Part shown: one piece after another, positions 1 to 7,922 of the stretch | Numbering within the stretch: the stretch's first letter is position 1 | How the letters are laid out: each line of letters starts with the position of its first letter | Assembly: GCA_903871605.1 (NCBI GenBank) | Contig: CAIQHF010000036.1 | Location: forward strand, 186,001-250,000 | Direction: 5' to 3' | Source of the DNA: an uncultured Sphingomonadaceae bacterium | Lineage (GTDB): Bacteria; Pseudomonadota; Alphaproteobacteria; Sphingomonadales; Sphingomonadaceae | DNA length: 64,000 bases | Position numbers and translations under genes: made by a program | Notes under the pieces: generated by a model | What the model was told of the DNA's origin: nothing | The model's input: only the letters and a program-made list of their open reading frames with translations | Databases searched by the model: none

Positions 1-434
1 GATATCGACAGGTTACCGGTCAGGGGATTGCGGTAGGCGATCGAGAAATGGTCGACGAACACCCGGCTGGGCACGAAGATCAACCCGTAGGCGTCCCAGG
101 CACAGACGATCGCGCCGATCGCGGTCAGCCCGACGATCGCATTACGCCGCCAGCCGCGCGGCTCCATCAGCGCCACGGCGGCGGGCATGAGCAGCGGCAG
201 GATGCCCTGCGCATAGAGCGTGAACAGGAAGGCGAAATGATCGCGCGCGAGCGGGCCGATCCGCCCGTCGAGACCGAGCCAGACCATGCCCTCGCAAAAT
301 TGGTGCAGCGCGAACAGCATCGGCACCGAGGCGAACAAAAGCGTCCGCGGCTCGCGGACGTGGCGCCAGGTCGCGCCCCCGATCGATGCGAGCAGGCCGG
401 CGGAGACGAAGCTGGCGGTCGGCGAAAAGCACAT
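1..434 (-). CDS. DUF6629 family membrane protein (partial, runs off left edge)
   Basis: Reading the minus strand from the ATG at 434 gives an open frame of 144 residues with no stop before base 1, so the C-terminus lies outside the window. The start MCFSPTASF and the segments LFALHQFCEGMVW and FTLYAQGILPLLMPAAVALME match what I recall of DUF6629 proteins, small multi-pass inner-membrane proteins of unknown function. At least three or four hydrophobic segments alternate with short polar loops (WRHVREPRT, MEPRGWRR). The two other minus-strand frames here are Arg/Pro-rich and look like shadows. It is transcribed away from the gene at 545, so 435-544 should hold divergent promoters. No biochemical role is known to me. 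Confidence 0.75.
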   Translation of the reverse strand, partial: MCFSPTASFVSAGLLASIGGATWRHVREPRTLLFASVPMLFALHQFCEGMVWLGLDGRIGPLARDHFAFLFTLYAQGILPLLMPAAVALMEPRGWRRNAIVGLTAIGAIVCAWDAYGLIFVPSRVFVDHFSIAYRNPLTGNLSI

Positions 435-544
435 GCGAATCTCACGATCGGGGCGGATCACCACCCTGTGCCGTGCTTCGCGCATCGTGGCCAGCCGGCT
501 CGTCGCGCTGGCGGCGCGTTCGATCAGCCGATAGGCTACCGCGC

Positions 545-907
545 ATGAGAATCATCGATCGCTCCGCCTTCCTCGCGCTGCCTGCGGGCACCGTCTTCGC
601 CAAATATGAACCGCACTTCTTCGCGCCGCTGACGATCAAACAGGCGAACGAGGGCGGGGATTTCTACGTTCAGGATCTGATCCCCGAATTCGTCGGTAAC
701 GAAAGCGAGGATGACTGGACCGCGACGCTCGACGCGGTGGAGCAGGGCGAGCGCTCGCCGCCGCTCGACTATGAACTGATCGGCCTCGACGGCCTGCTCG
801 ATCGCGATCAGCTGTTCGCCGTGTTCGAACCGCATGATGTCGAGGCGCTCATCGCGCGTCTGCAGCAAGCGTTGCTCGACAGCACCGCGGGACCCGTCGG
901 CCGTTGA
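545..907 (+). CDS. Conserved hypothetical cytoplasmic protein
   Basis: A 120-residue acidic soluble protein starting MRIIDRSAFLALPAGTVFAK. The frame stays open upstream to 386, but residues upstream of this ATG are Arg/Ser-rich and read as non-coding, so the ATG at 545 is chosen. I recognise no enzyme motif. The pattern FLALPAGTVFAKYEPHFF followed by an acidic mid-section and a helical C-terminus (DVEALIARLQQALLDS) resembles small uncharacterised proteins seen widely in sphingomonads. It stands alone between a divergent DUF6629 gene and a transglutaminase-like gene 112 bases downstream. Confidence 0.65.
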   Translation: MRIIDRSAFLALPAGTVFAKYEPHFFAPLTIKQANEGGDFYVQDLIPEFVGNESEDDWTATLDAVEQGERSPPLDYELIGLDGLLDRDQLFAVFEPHDVEALIARLQQALLDSTAGPVGR

Positions 908-1019
908 TCGCCGGCGCGGGCATGCGTTTGTCGCGCGCAGTGGAACGGCGCGATGTCGATGAGTTCGCGCGTTACGGATGGCGCCGTGCCGTCGTCTCGG
1001 GTTTGGGATCGGCGGTTCG

Positions 1020-1802
1020 ATGCGGCTCGCGATAGATGCCCAGCTGGATTACGGCCTCGCGGCCCCGGCCGACCTGCTGCTCGCGCTCGAGGTGGCGCAG
1101 ATGCACGACCAATTGCTCGTCACCGACCGGCTCGGCGTCGCGGGGGTGGGCCCGATGCGGCCGATCGCGGCCGACGAGAGCCTCGGTCGTCGTACCTGGG
1201 CGCACGCCACCGGCCGCGTAACCGCGCATTATACCGCGATCGTCGACATCGTCCGCGCGCCGGTTGTGATCACCGGGCTCGCCGCAGACGCGCTGATGGA
1301 TTTGCCGTCGCTCGTCGTCCCGTATCTGTTCCCGAGCCGCTACTGCGAGGCGGACCGCTTCGAGACCGCGGTGCGGCGCGAGTTCGGCGATCTTGGTGGC
1401 GGAGACAAGATCCAGGCGATGGCCGACTGGATTCACCATCATCTCGATTATGTCCCGGCCTCGAGCAACGGCGACACGACCGCGGCCGACACCTTCGTCG
1501 CGCATCGCGGGGTGTGCCGCGACTTTGCCCATCTGCTGATCGCGATGGCGCGCGCAGCGGGAATTCCCGCGCGGATGGTCGGCGCCTATGCGTGGCGGCT
1601 CGATCCGCAGGATTTCCATGCAGTCGTCGAGGTCTGGCTCGCTGGCGGCTGGCATCTGGTCGATGCGACGAGGCTCGCGCCGACGGAGGGGATCGTCCGG
1701 ATAGGCGTTGGGCGCGATGCCACGGATATCAGCTTTCTGACCGTCTTCGGTCAGGCGCATTTTATCGGGCAGCAGGTCCGGGTCGAGCGGATAGACGGCT
1801 GA
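1020..1802 (+). CDS. Transglutaminase-like cysteine peptidase-fold protein
   Basis: A 260-residue protein of the bacterial transglutaminase-like family, with an N-terminal beta-rich domain followed by the papain-like core. The catalytic triad is visible: Cys166 in AHRGVCRDFAH, His200 in QDFHAVVEVW and Asp215 in WHLVDATR. The start MRLAIDAQLDYG is preferred over the in-frame start at 978, because residues before it (MAPCRRLGFGIGGS) look untranslated. Family members act as proteases or amidases in the cytoplasm and the substrate is unknown. It lacks a signal peptide. Its 3' end overlaps, tail to tail, a small reverse gene at 1762-1992. Confidence 0.85.
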   Translation: MRLAIDAQLDYGLAAPADLLLALEVAQMHDQLLVTDRLGVAGVGPMRPIAADESLGRRTWAHATGRVTAHYTAIVDIVRAPVVITGLAADALMDLPSLVVPYLFPSRYCEADRFETAVRREFGDLGGGDKIQAMADWIHHHLDYVPASSNGDTTAADTFVAHRGVCRDFAHLLIAMARAAGIPARMVGAYAWRLDPQDFHAVVEVWLAGGWHLVDATRLAPTEGIVRIGVGRDATDISFLTVFGQAHFIGQQVRVERIDG

Positions 1803-1992
1803 TCGCCCCCGGCCGAGCACGCTCGATGTCGGCAGCATCGATCGCGCGCAGCAGATCATCGAAGCGCGGACCCATGTCGACCGGATAGACGCGCTGGAAA
1901 TCCCAGCCGAGCGCGTCGAGATCGCGCGGCGCCGCGGGGCCGATCGAGGCGAGCGCACCGCCGGTGCTGCTGATGTGGATTTGCGCGTCCAT
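1762..1992 (-). CDS. Small hypothetical protein
   Basis: A 76-residue open frame starting MDAQIHISSTGGALASIGP, with a plausible globular middle (DLDALGWDFQRVYPVDMGPR then FDDLLRAIDAADIER). Codons carry G or C in third position throughout the first 55 residues, as in real genes here, while the last 15 residues (overlapping the transglutaminase gene by 41 bases) do not. This suggests either a real gene with a drifted C-terminus or a chance 3' extension. No clear ribosome binding site precedes the ATG. I recognise no family. It may be a narrow sphingomonad orphan. Confidence 0.5.
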   Translation of the reverse strand: MDAQIHISSTGGALASIGPAAPRDLDALGWDFQRVYPVDMGPRFDDLLRAIDAADIERARPGAISRLSARPGPAAR

Positions 1993-2205
1993 CAGGGGTC
2001 AACGACCGTCGGGCCACAAAGATGCCGAGCGCGAGACCCGGCTCGTCCCGAAACCGGATCGCCGTCACTCGGCGCCCCCCCCCACCGGGTGCCCGGCGCA
2101 AAGCAATCGACCGTGCGATACATGGTATCGCCGCCGCCCGGCGCGTCGCGGTGCCGCCGCGGCGATGCTATGCCGGCATGAGAACCGGCACATGGAGAGC
2201 GTCAC

Positions 2206-3051
2206 GTGGACATCGCATTCGAAGCCGTAAAACCCCACATCGGATCGATCGTTCATGTCGACCGCGCCGATATGTTCACCGAGGAGGTGGGGCGGCGCTG
2301 TCGCGAAATGCTCGAGCAGCGCACCGTCCTGATCTTCCCGCGCGCCAATCTGTCCGACGCCGAGCAGCTTGCCTTTACCGATCTGCTCGGTGCGCGGATC
2401 AACATCACCAGCCGCGCGGTCTCGGACCGTCCCGACGAGGAGCCCGTCTATCAGGTCACGCTCGACCGGCGGATCAACCGCCAGCCCGAATATGTGCTTG
2501 GGACCTTCTTCTGGCACATGGACGGCATCACCGTGGACATGCCGCCCCCCAAGGCGACGCTGCTGTCCGCGCGGCATGTTGCTGCGGTCGGCGGGCAAAC
2601 CGAATTCGCCAGCACCTATGCCGCCTATGAATTCCTGCCCGACGAAGACAAGGCCGCGCTCGAGGGGCTGCGCGCGGTCCACAGCGTTGCCGCCAGCCTG
2701 CGCCCGATCGCCGATGCGATCCCCGAGGCGGACCGCGAGCGCGTCACCTCGATCGGCCTGATCAAGGATCACCCGATCGTCTGGAAGCGCGAAAGCGGGC
2801 GCAGCTCGCTCGTCATCGGCACTACCGCCGATCATGTCGAGGGCATGCCGATTGCCCACGGGCGCGCGTTGCTCAGCCGGCTCGTCGAATGGGCGGTGCA
2901 GCCCGACTTCTCCTACCGTCACGAGTGGGAAGAGGGCGATTTCGTGATCTGGGACAATACCGGGGCGATGCACCGGGTCATTCCCTACGATGCGGATTCG
3001 GGCCGCATGATGCATCGAACCTCGATCGCCGGCTCCGAGCCGGTCAACTGA
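2206..3051 (+). CDS. TauD/TfdA-family Fe(II)/2-oxoglutarate-dependent dioxygenase
   Basis: A 281-residue jelly-roll dioxygenase. The iron facial triad is visible as His104 and Asp106 (FFWHMDGITVDMPPPK) and His256 (NTGAMHRVIPYDAD), and the 2-oxoglutarate-binding Arg is probably Arg271, fifteen residues after the last His as in TauD. Family members hydroxylate taurine, aryloxyacetates, alkyl sulfates or other small acids with O2 and 2-oxoglutarate, releasing succinate and CO2. The start is a GTG at 2206 preceded by GGAGAG with about 7 bases spacing. It is monocistronic or the first gene before the acyl-CoA dehydrogenase. An alkylsulfatase-type (AtsK-like) role is possible given the sulfur genes nearby, but sequence alone cannot set the substrate. 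Confidence 0.88.
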   Translation: MDIAFEAVKPHIGSIVHVDRADMFTEEVGRRCREMLEQRTVLIFPRANLSDAEQLAFTDLLGARINITSRAVSDRPDEEPVYQVTLDRRINRQPEYVLGTFFWHMDGITVDMPPPKATLLSARHVAAVGGQTEFASTYAAYEFLPDEDKAALEGLRAVHSVAASLRPIADAIPEADRERVTSIGLIKDHPIVWKRESGRSSLVIGTTADHVEGMPIAHGRALLSRLVEWAVQPDFSYRHEWEEGDFVIWDNTGAMHRVIPYDADSGRMMHRTSIAGSEPVN

Positions 3052-3117
3052 CGGCGCGCGACGATATCGGCAAGGCGGTATCCGTGGCAGGCTCGGGCGG
3101 CGGTCTGGACATGGTTT

Positions 3118-3137
3118 CCGGGCTGCGCAAAGCCCGG
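3118..3137 (+). terminator. Hairpin downstream of the TauD-type gene
   Basis: A perfect 7-bp inverted repeat CCGGGCT / AGCCCGG with a 6-base loop lies 66 bases after the TauD-type stop and before the acyl-CoA dehydrogenase. No U-tract follows, so it is only a candidate terminator or mRNA-stabilising hairpin. Confidence 0.35.
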
Positions 3138-3203
3138 TGGCGGAGGGCGTAAATCGCCCCTGCGAGCTCAGCTATCACGCTTGGCGCCGCCCTGAGGAGC
3201 TAC

Positions 3204-5414
3204 ATGATGAAGCTCGGTTTGCCCGATGACAGCCTGCCCGTGCAGGAGATGTTCGAGCGCTTCTTTGCGACCGAGTCGACCTCGGCGAGGGTTCGTGCCG
3301 CCGAGCCGACGGGTTTCGATCCAGCCTTGTGGCGCGAGCTGGTCGCGCTCGACGCGCCGTTCATGCGGCTTTCCGCGGATGCCGGCGGCGGCGGCATGAG
3401 CCTGTTCGATACCTGTCTGATGATGGAGCAGGCGGGACGCCGGCTCGCCGCCGCGCCGCTGGCCGAGGCCGTAGTCGCGCTGCGCATTCTGGGCGAACTC
3501 GGCGGCGAGGTCGCGCGAACGTGGATCGATCGGGTCCGTGATGGCGAGACGCTGCTCACGCTCGCGCTGCACGAATCGCGTCCGGGCGAGGCGCAGCTCG
3601 TGCCGGGCGGCGCGGTGGCCGGCGCCATCCTCACCTTCGACGGCCGCGATGTCGCGATCGAGATCCCCGCTCTGCCGCTTGCCGCCCCGCCGACGCTCGG
3701 TGGGATCGCCACCGGTCTGTTCGAACCGGGCAGCGGCGATCGTGTCGTGATCGCGAGCAACTCCGACGCCGGCCGGATCTGGGCGGCAGGCATTGAGGAA
3801 TGGAAGCTGCTGACGTCGGCGGCGACGATCGGCCTGACGCGCGAGGCGCTGTCGATGGCGGCGGCCTATGCGTCCGAACGCATCGCCTTCGGGCAGCCGA
3901 TCGGCGCCAATCAGGGCATCGCGCATCCGCTCGCCGACGACGCGATCGACGCCGATGGCGCCGCCTTGCTGCTGTGGTGGACGCTGCGCGCGATCGCCGA
4001 CGGTCGCGCCGATGCGGCGGCGAGCGTCTCGATGCTGTTCTGGTGGGTGGCTCGCACCGCGACCCGCTCGGTCGCGCACGCGCTGCACACCTTCGGCGGC
4101 TACGGGCTCAGCAACGAATATGACATCCAGCTCTATCACCGCCGCGCGAAATCCTGGGCGCTGGCGCTCGGCGATCCGCAGCAGGAACTGATCCGTGGCG
4201 GGCGCCGGCTGCTGCTGGGCGAGGCCGTCGCCCTGCCGGACGTCGGGCTCGTCGAGATCGACTTCGATCCTCCCGAAGGCGGGCAGGAATTGGCCACCGA
4301 GACGCGTGCGCTGTTCAAGCGGATTCTCGATCCGACCAAGCATAATCTGGTCGATCACAATTTCGAGGCGCATGACTGGGGCGTGCACCGCGCGCTTGGC
4401 GAGGCGGGGCTGCTCTATCCCGACTGGCCGGTCGAATATGGCGGCCGCGGCGCGGATCCGGATTCGACGCGGGCGAGCCTCGCGGTGTGGCAGGAGGTGG
4501 GCTATGCCGGCCTGCCGCGCAGCACGACGGCGATGATCGGGCATGTCGTGCAGAAGACGGGCAGCGTCGCGCTCAAGGACGAGGTGCTGCTGCGGATGGG
4601 GCGGGGCGAGATATCCGCATGTCTCGGCTACACCGAGCCATCGGGCGGATCGGACGTGTTCGCCGCCAGGACGCGCGCGGTCCGCGACGGCGACGAGTGG
4701 GTGATCAACGGGCAGAAGATGTTCACCTCGGGCGCCGAACTGGCAAGCTATGTGATCCTGATCACGCGCACCGATCCCGACGCCCCCAAGCACAAGGGGA
4801 TTACCGTCTTCCTCGTGCCGATGGATACGCCGGGGATCGAGATCCATCCCGTCCACACCTTCATGGACGAACGCACCAATGCGACCTTCTACCAGGACGT
4901 CCGCATTTCCGACAGATATCGGCTCGGCGAGATCAACGGCGGTGCCAAGGTGCTCGCCGCGGCGCTGGGGCTCGAGCAGAGCGGCGGCTATTATCATTTC
5001 ATGATCCTCGAGATGATCGAGGCGGTCGTTGCATGGGCCGATGGCAAGCAGCGTAATGGTCGCCCGCTGATCGAGGACGGCAATGTGCTGGCACGGCTCG
5101 CCAAGGCGCATTGCGACGCGCGGGTCGCCGAGGTGCTATCGGGCCGGCCATTGGGGATGCGCCTCGCCGGACAGCCGGACATGGCCTATGGGCCGGCCGC
5201 GAAGATATTCTCGACAGAGGCCTTCATCGTCGATTCCGCCGATCTGCTCGACCTCGCCGCGCCGCAATCGCTGCTGCGGGGAAGCGAGGGTCTGGGCATG
5301 ATCGAGAAGGGATATCGCCACTCGACGGCGACCACCATCTATGGCGGCACCAGCGAAGTGTTGCGCAGCATGGTTGCGGAACGGCGGCTCGGCCTGCCGC
5401 GCAGCAGGGCTTGA
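3204..5414 (+). CDS. Fused two-domain acyl-CoA dehydrogenase (heteromeric FadE type)
   Basis: A 736-residue protein made of two complete acyl-CoA dehydrogenase folds joined by a short linker at about residues 335-365. The first domain contains HTFGGYGLSNEYDIQLYHRR. The second carries the FAD and substrate signatures CLGYTEPSGGSDVFAARTRA and INGQKMFTSGA and ends IYGGTSEVLRSMVAERRLGL. Single-domain enzymes are about 380-400 residues, so this is a natural fusion resembling the paired alpha2beta2 FadE proteins of actinobacterial steroid side-chain degradation. The Glu of the MCAD-type YEGT motif is Gly here (YGGT), so the catalytic base must sit elsewhere. The ATG at 3204 follows GAGGAG. It starts a forward catabolic operon through 8705 and presumably introduces a double bond into a bulky acyl-CoA. 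Confidence 0.92.
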   Translation: MMKLGLPDDSLPVQEMFERFFATESTSARVRAAEPTGFDPALWRELVALDAPFMRLSADAGGGGMSLFDTCLMMEQAGRRLAAAPLAEAVVALRILGELGGEVARTWIDRVRDGETLLTLALHESRPGEAQLVPGGAVAGAILTFDGRDVAIEIPALPLAAPPTLGGIATGLFEPGSGDRVVIASNSDAGRIWAAGIEEWKLLTSAATIGLTREALSMAAAYASERIAFGQPIGANQGIAHPLADDAIDADGAALLLWWTLRAIADGRADAAASVSMLFWWVARTATRSVAHALHTFGGYGLSNEYDIQLYHRRAKSWALALGDPQQELIRGGRRLLLGEAVALPDVGLVEIDFDPPEGGQELATETRALFKRILDPTKHNLVDHNFEAHDWGVHRALGEAGLLYPDWPVEYGGRGADPDSTRASLAVWQEVGYAGLPRSTTAMIGHVVQKTGSVALKDEVLLRMGRGEISACLGYTEPSGGSDVFAARTRAVRDGDEWVINGQKMFTSGAELASYVILITRTDPDAPKHKGITVFLVPMDTPGIEIHPVHTFMDERTNATFYQDVRISDRYRLGEINGGAKVLAAALGLEQSGGYYHFMILEMIEAVVAWADGKQRNGRPLIEDGNVLARLAKAHCDARVAEVLSGRPLGMRLAGQPDMAYGPAAKIFSTEAFIVDSADLLDLAAPQSLLRGSEGLGMIEKGYRHSTATTIYGGTSEVLRSMVAERRLGLPRSRA

Positions 5415-5473
5415 TGGGGTCGACGCATGGACGGGGCGTCGGCCCTGCTCGGCGCGCGAGCAGGAGGGACCGG

Positions 5474-6286
5474 ATGGACGTGGCGGCGCGATACGGACCG
5501 TGGGCAGTGATAGCCGGCGCGTCCGAAGGCACCGGGCGCGCATTTGCCCGGCAGATCGCGGCGCACGGCGTGCCATCTGTCCTTGTCGCCCGGCGTGCGG
5601 CACCGCTCGAGGCGCTGGCCGATGAGATCCGGGTCGAGAGCGGCGTCGCCTGCGTCACCGCCGCGATCGACCTGGCCGCCGCGGATGCCACTGAGCAGGT
5701 GATCGCCGCAGTCGCGGATCGCCCGGTCGGGCTCTATATCAGCAATGCGGGCGGCGATCCCAACGGCAATGGTTTCCTCGACCTCGACGTCTCGGCATGG
5801 GTGGACCTGGTCCAGCGCAACGTCATGACGGTGCTCAAATGCACGCACCATTTTGCCGGCGCGATGCGTGCGCGCGGCAGGGGCGGGATCATCCTGGTCA
5901 ATTCGGGCGCCTGCTATGGCGGGCTGGCGATGATGGGGCCGTATTGCGGCAGCAAGGCGTTCAACCTCTGCCTTGCCGAAGCGCTTTGGGCAGAGCTGCG
6001 CCCGTTCGGCGTCGATGTGCTCACGCTCGTGCTCGGCAAGACCGACACCCCGGAATTCCGCCGCTATATGGCCGAGAAAGGGATGCCGCTGCCCGCCGAT
6101 TGCGCCGCGGCCGACGACGTCGCGCGGGTTGGGCTGGCGCGCCTGCCGCACGGTCCGATCAAGAATTGGGGCGAGGACGACGACGAGGCGCGGATGACCA
6201 GCCAGTCGGCAGCGCAGCGTCGCGAACGGATCGTTGCGATCGAAAGAATGACCAAGCAGATGATCGGTCAGGACGCCGTAGGATGA
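5474..6286 (+). CDS. Short-chain dehydrogenase/reductase (SDR)
   Basis: A 270-residue classical SDR. The cofactor glycine motif is the variant GASEGTGRAFA (residues about 15-25), the NAG motif appears as ISNAGG, and the catalytic residues are the Ser of VNSGACYG and the Tyr-Lys pair in PYCGSKAFNL. It should oxidise or reduce a hydroxyl/keto group with NAD(P)(H) in the cytoplasm. The frame is open much further upstream, but ATG at 5474 with GGAGGGAC just before it and the typical MDVAARYGPWAVIAGAS start define the gene. Its stop overlaps the next start (ATGA), so the two are translationally coupled. It is a homologue of the SDR at 7923, with the same RYGPxALV/AVI opening, so the operon holds a diverged pair. 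Confidence 0.88.
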   Translation: MDVAARYGPWAVIAGASEGTGRAFARQIAAHGVPSVLVARRAAPLEALADEIRVESGVACVTAAIDLAAADATEQVIAAVADRPVGLYISNAGGDPNGNGFLDLDVSAWVDLVQRNVMTVLKCTHHFAGAMRARGRGGIILVNSGACYGGLAMMGPYCGSKAFNLCLAEALWAELRPFGVDVLTLVLGKTDTPEFRRYMAEKGMPLPADCAAADDVARVGLARLPHGPIKNWGEDDDEARMTSQSAAQRRERIVAIERMTKQMIGQDAVG

Positions 6287-6786
6287 CCGATAGCGACATG
6301 CTGCGGCAGCTCGCCGATCGGCAGGCGATCGCCGACCTCATCCACCGCTATTGCCGCGCCGTCGACCGGCTTGACGTGCCGCTAGGCCGGTCGATCTGGC
6401 ATCGCGACGGCTATGCCGATTATGGCGCATCCGTCTATCAGGGCGATGGCCCCGGCGTGATCGACCATATCTGCGCGCAGCATCGCCAGACGATGCACCA
6501 TTCGCACCAAGTGACCAACATCATCATCGATCTCGACGGCGACCGCGCCGGCAGCGAAGCCTATCATTTTGCCACGCTCCGCGTCGCGGCCGGCAGCGGG
6601 GTCAGGCAGATTTCGGTATGGGGACGCTACATCGACACATGGTCGCGGCGCGATCGCCGCTGGGGGCTGGACAGGCGCCATACCATCCGCGACTTCGACG
6701 AGATCCGCGACGTGACGCCGCTTGCCGACCATGATGTCGGACGGCGCGACCGTAACGACCCCTCTTATGCGGTGCTCACAACGTGA
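6283..6786 (+). CDS. SnoaL-like / NTF2-fold protein
   Basis: A 167-residue protein with the NTF2-like cone fold typical of the SnoaL/limonene-epoxide hydrolase/scytalone dehydratase superfamily. The N-terminal helix LADRQAIADLIHRYCRAVDR and the motif HHSHQVTNIIIDLDGD are characteristic of the nuclear-transport-factor-2-like proteins found in ring-hydroxylating and steroid catabolic clusters. Such proteins act as isomerases, dehydratases or binding proteins on small hydrophobic ligands. It overlaps the upstream SDR by 4 bases and precedes a Zn-dehydrogenase. Catalytic residues cannot be assigned without a structural alignment. Confidence 0.82.
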   Translation: MTDSDMLRQLADRQAIADLIHRYCRAVDRLDVPLGRSIWHRDGYADYGASVYQGDGPGVIDHICAQHRQTMHHSHQVTNIIIDLDGDRAGSEAYHFATLRVAAGSGVRQISVWGRYIDTWSRRDRRWGLDRRHTIRDFDEIRDVTPLADHDVGRRDRNDPSYAVLTT

Positions 6787-6805
6787 CGAGGGGGAGCCGA
6801 TCGCG

Positions 6806-7840
6806 ATGAAGGCCGCCTATATCGAAAATGGCCATATTCTCGTTGGCGACATGACCGATCCCGTACCATCGGCGGGTCAGGCGCTGGTACGCACGCATAG
6901 CTGCGGCCTATGCGCGTCCGAGCAACATTTCCTCCATGCCGGCCAGAACGTGATCGACCTGTCGCGCCAATTCGGCGGCCCGTACGCGGCGCTTGATTTC
7001 ACGCGGCCCTTCGTTCCCGGCCACGAGTTCGTCGGCGAGGTGATCGACTATGGCCCGGGCAGCAAGCGTACGGTCAGGCCCGGGCGGCGGGTAACGTCGG
7101 TGCCGGTGATGCGGAGCGCGGGGGGCCACGCGGTCATCGGATTCAGCCACGAATGTCCGGGCGGTTGGGGCGAGCTGATGCTGCTCGACGAGACTGCGCT
7201 GATCGAGATCCCCGGCGACCTCGACGACGACATGGCGGCGATGACCGAACCGCTCGCTGTCGGTCTGGAACACGCGCGGCGAGGGCGGCCGACCAAGGAC
7301 GATACCGCGTTGGTCGTCGGCTGCGGGGCGATCGGGCTCGGCGTCGTCGCCGGGCTGCGACTGCTGGGGATCGCGCCGATCATCGCCGTCGATCCGCACC
7401 CGGGCCGGCGCGAAGCGGCGATCGCGATTGGCGCGGAAATCGCGGTCGATCCGGCCGCGTTGTCGCCGTACGAGCCCATTCCCGAGCTTGGTAACCGTCG
7501 CGCCAATCTGGTCTATGAATGTGTCGGCCGGCCGGGACTGTTGCCGCAGATGATCGCGGCGGTCGCCTTCGAGGCGCGGATCGTGATGGGCGGCTATTGC
7601 ATGGAGCCGGAGACCTTCTTCGTCTTTGCCGCGCAGAACAAGCGCCTCACGATCCACTTCGCGGCGGGCGAGGAACAACAGGACATGGAGCTGGCACTGC
7701 GGTGCATTGCCGACGGCCAGATTGATGTCCGGCCGTGGCTGAGCCGGCGCATCGGCCTGAGCGGCGTCGCCGACGCGGTAGCGACGATGTCGGGACCGCT
7801 GGCGCCGATCCGCCATGTTGTCGACCCGCGACGATGGTGA
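6806..7840 (+). CDS. Zinc-type medium-chain alcohol dehydrogenase lacking the structural zinc lobe
   Basis: A 344-residue MDR protein with an N-terminal GroES-like domain (SCGLCASEQHF, then VPGHEFVGEV) and a Rossmann domain with VVGCGAIGLGVVAGL at about residues 168-182. The catalytic zinc ligands Cys and His-Glu are visible. The four-cysteine structural-zinc lobe expected after the GxRV turn is absent: the stretch VTSVPVMRSAGGHAVIGFSH contains no Cys. The ATG at 6806 is chosen over an upstream in-frame ATG at 6722 because a GAGGGGGAG ribosome site lies directly before it and the extra 28 residues lie inside the preceding gene. It likely oxidises an alcohol intermediate of the operon's substrate with NAD(P)+. 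Confidence 0.87.
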   Translation: MKAAYIENGHILVGDMTDPVPSAGQALVRTHSCGLCASEQHFLHAGQNVIDLSRQFGGPYAALDFTRPFVPGHEFVGEVIDYGPGSKRTVRPGRRVTSVPVMRSAGGHAVIGFSHECPGGWGELMLLDETALIEIPGDLDDDMAAMTEPLAVGLEHARRGRPTKDDTALVVGCGAIGLGVVAGLRLLGIAPIIAVDPHPGRREAAIAIGAEIAVDPAALSPYEPIPELGNRRANLVYECVGRPGLLPQMIAAVAFEARIVMGGYCMEPETFFVFAAQNKRLTIHFAAGEEQQDMELALRCIADGQIDVRPWLSRRIGLSGVADAVATMSGPLAPIRHVVDPRRW

Positions 7841-7922
7841 TCATCGTCGCCATGCCTGAGCCGGCGCCGATCGGTTATCGCCGGCTCGGCGACCCGCCTA
7901 ACGGCTCGAGCATGGGGGCGGC

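Noticed and set aside
48-548. A plus-strand frame over the left edge
   Set aside because: Charged, repetitive composition (RGEQKRPRLAD type). The minus-strand frame gives a coherent DUF6629 membrane protein.
972-1958. A 328-codon minus-strand frame over the transglutaminase gene
   Set aside because: The transglutaminase triad is intact on the plus strand and the minus translation has no fold signature. Only the small frame at 1762-1992 was kept.
3168-5111. A 647-codon open frame antisense to the double acyl-CoA dehydrogenase
   Set aside because: Arg/Asp/His-rich composition without any family motif. The sense strand encodes a clear two-domain enzyme, and such long antisense frames are common at this GC content.
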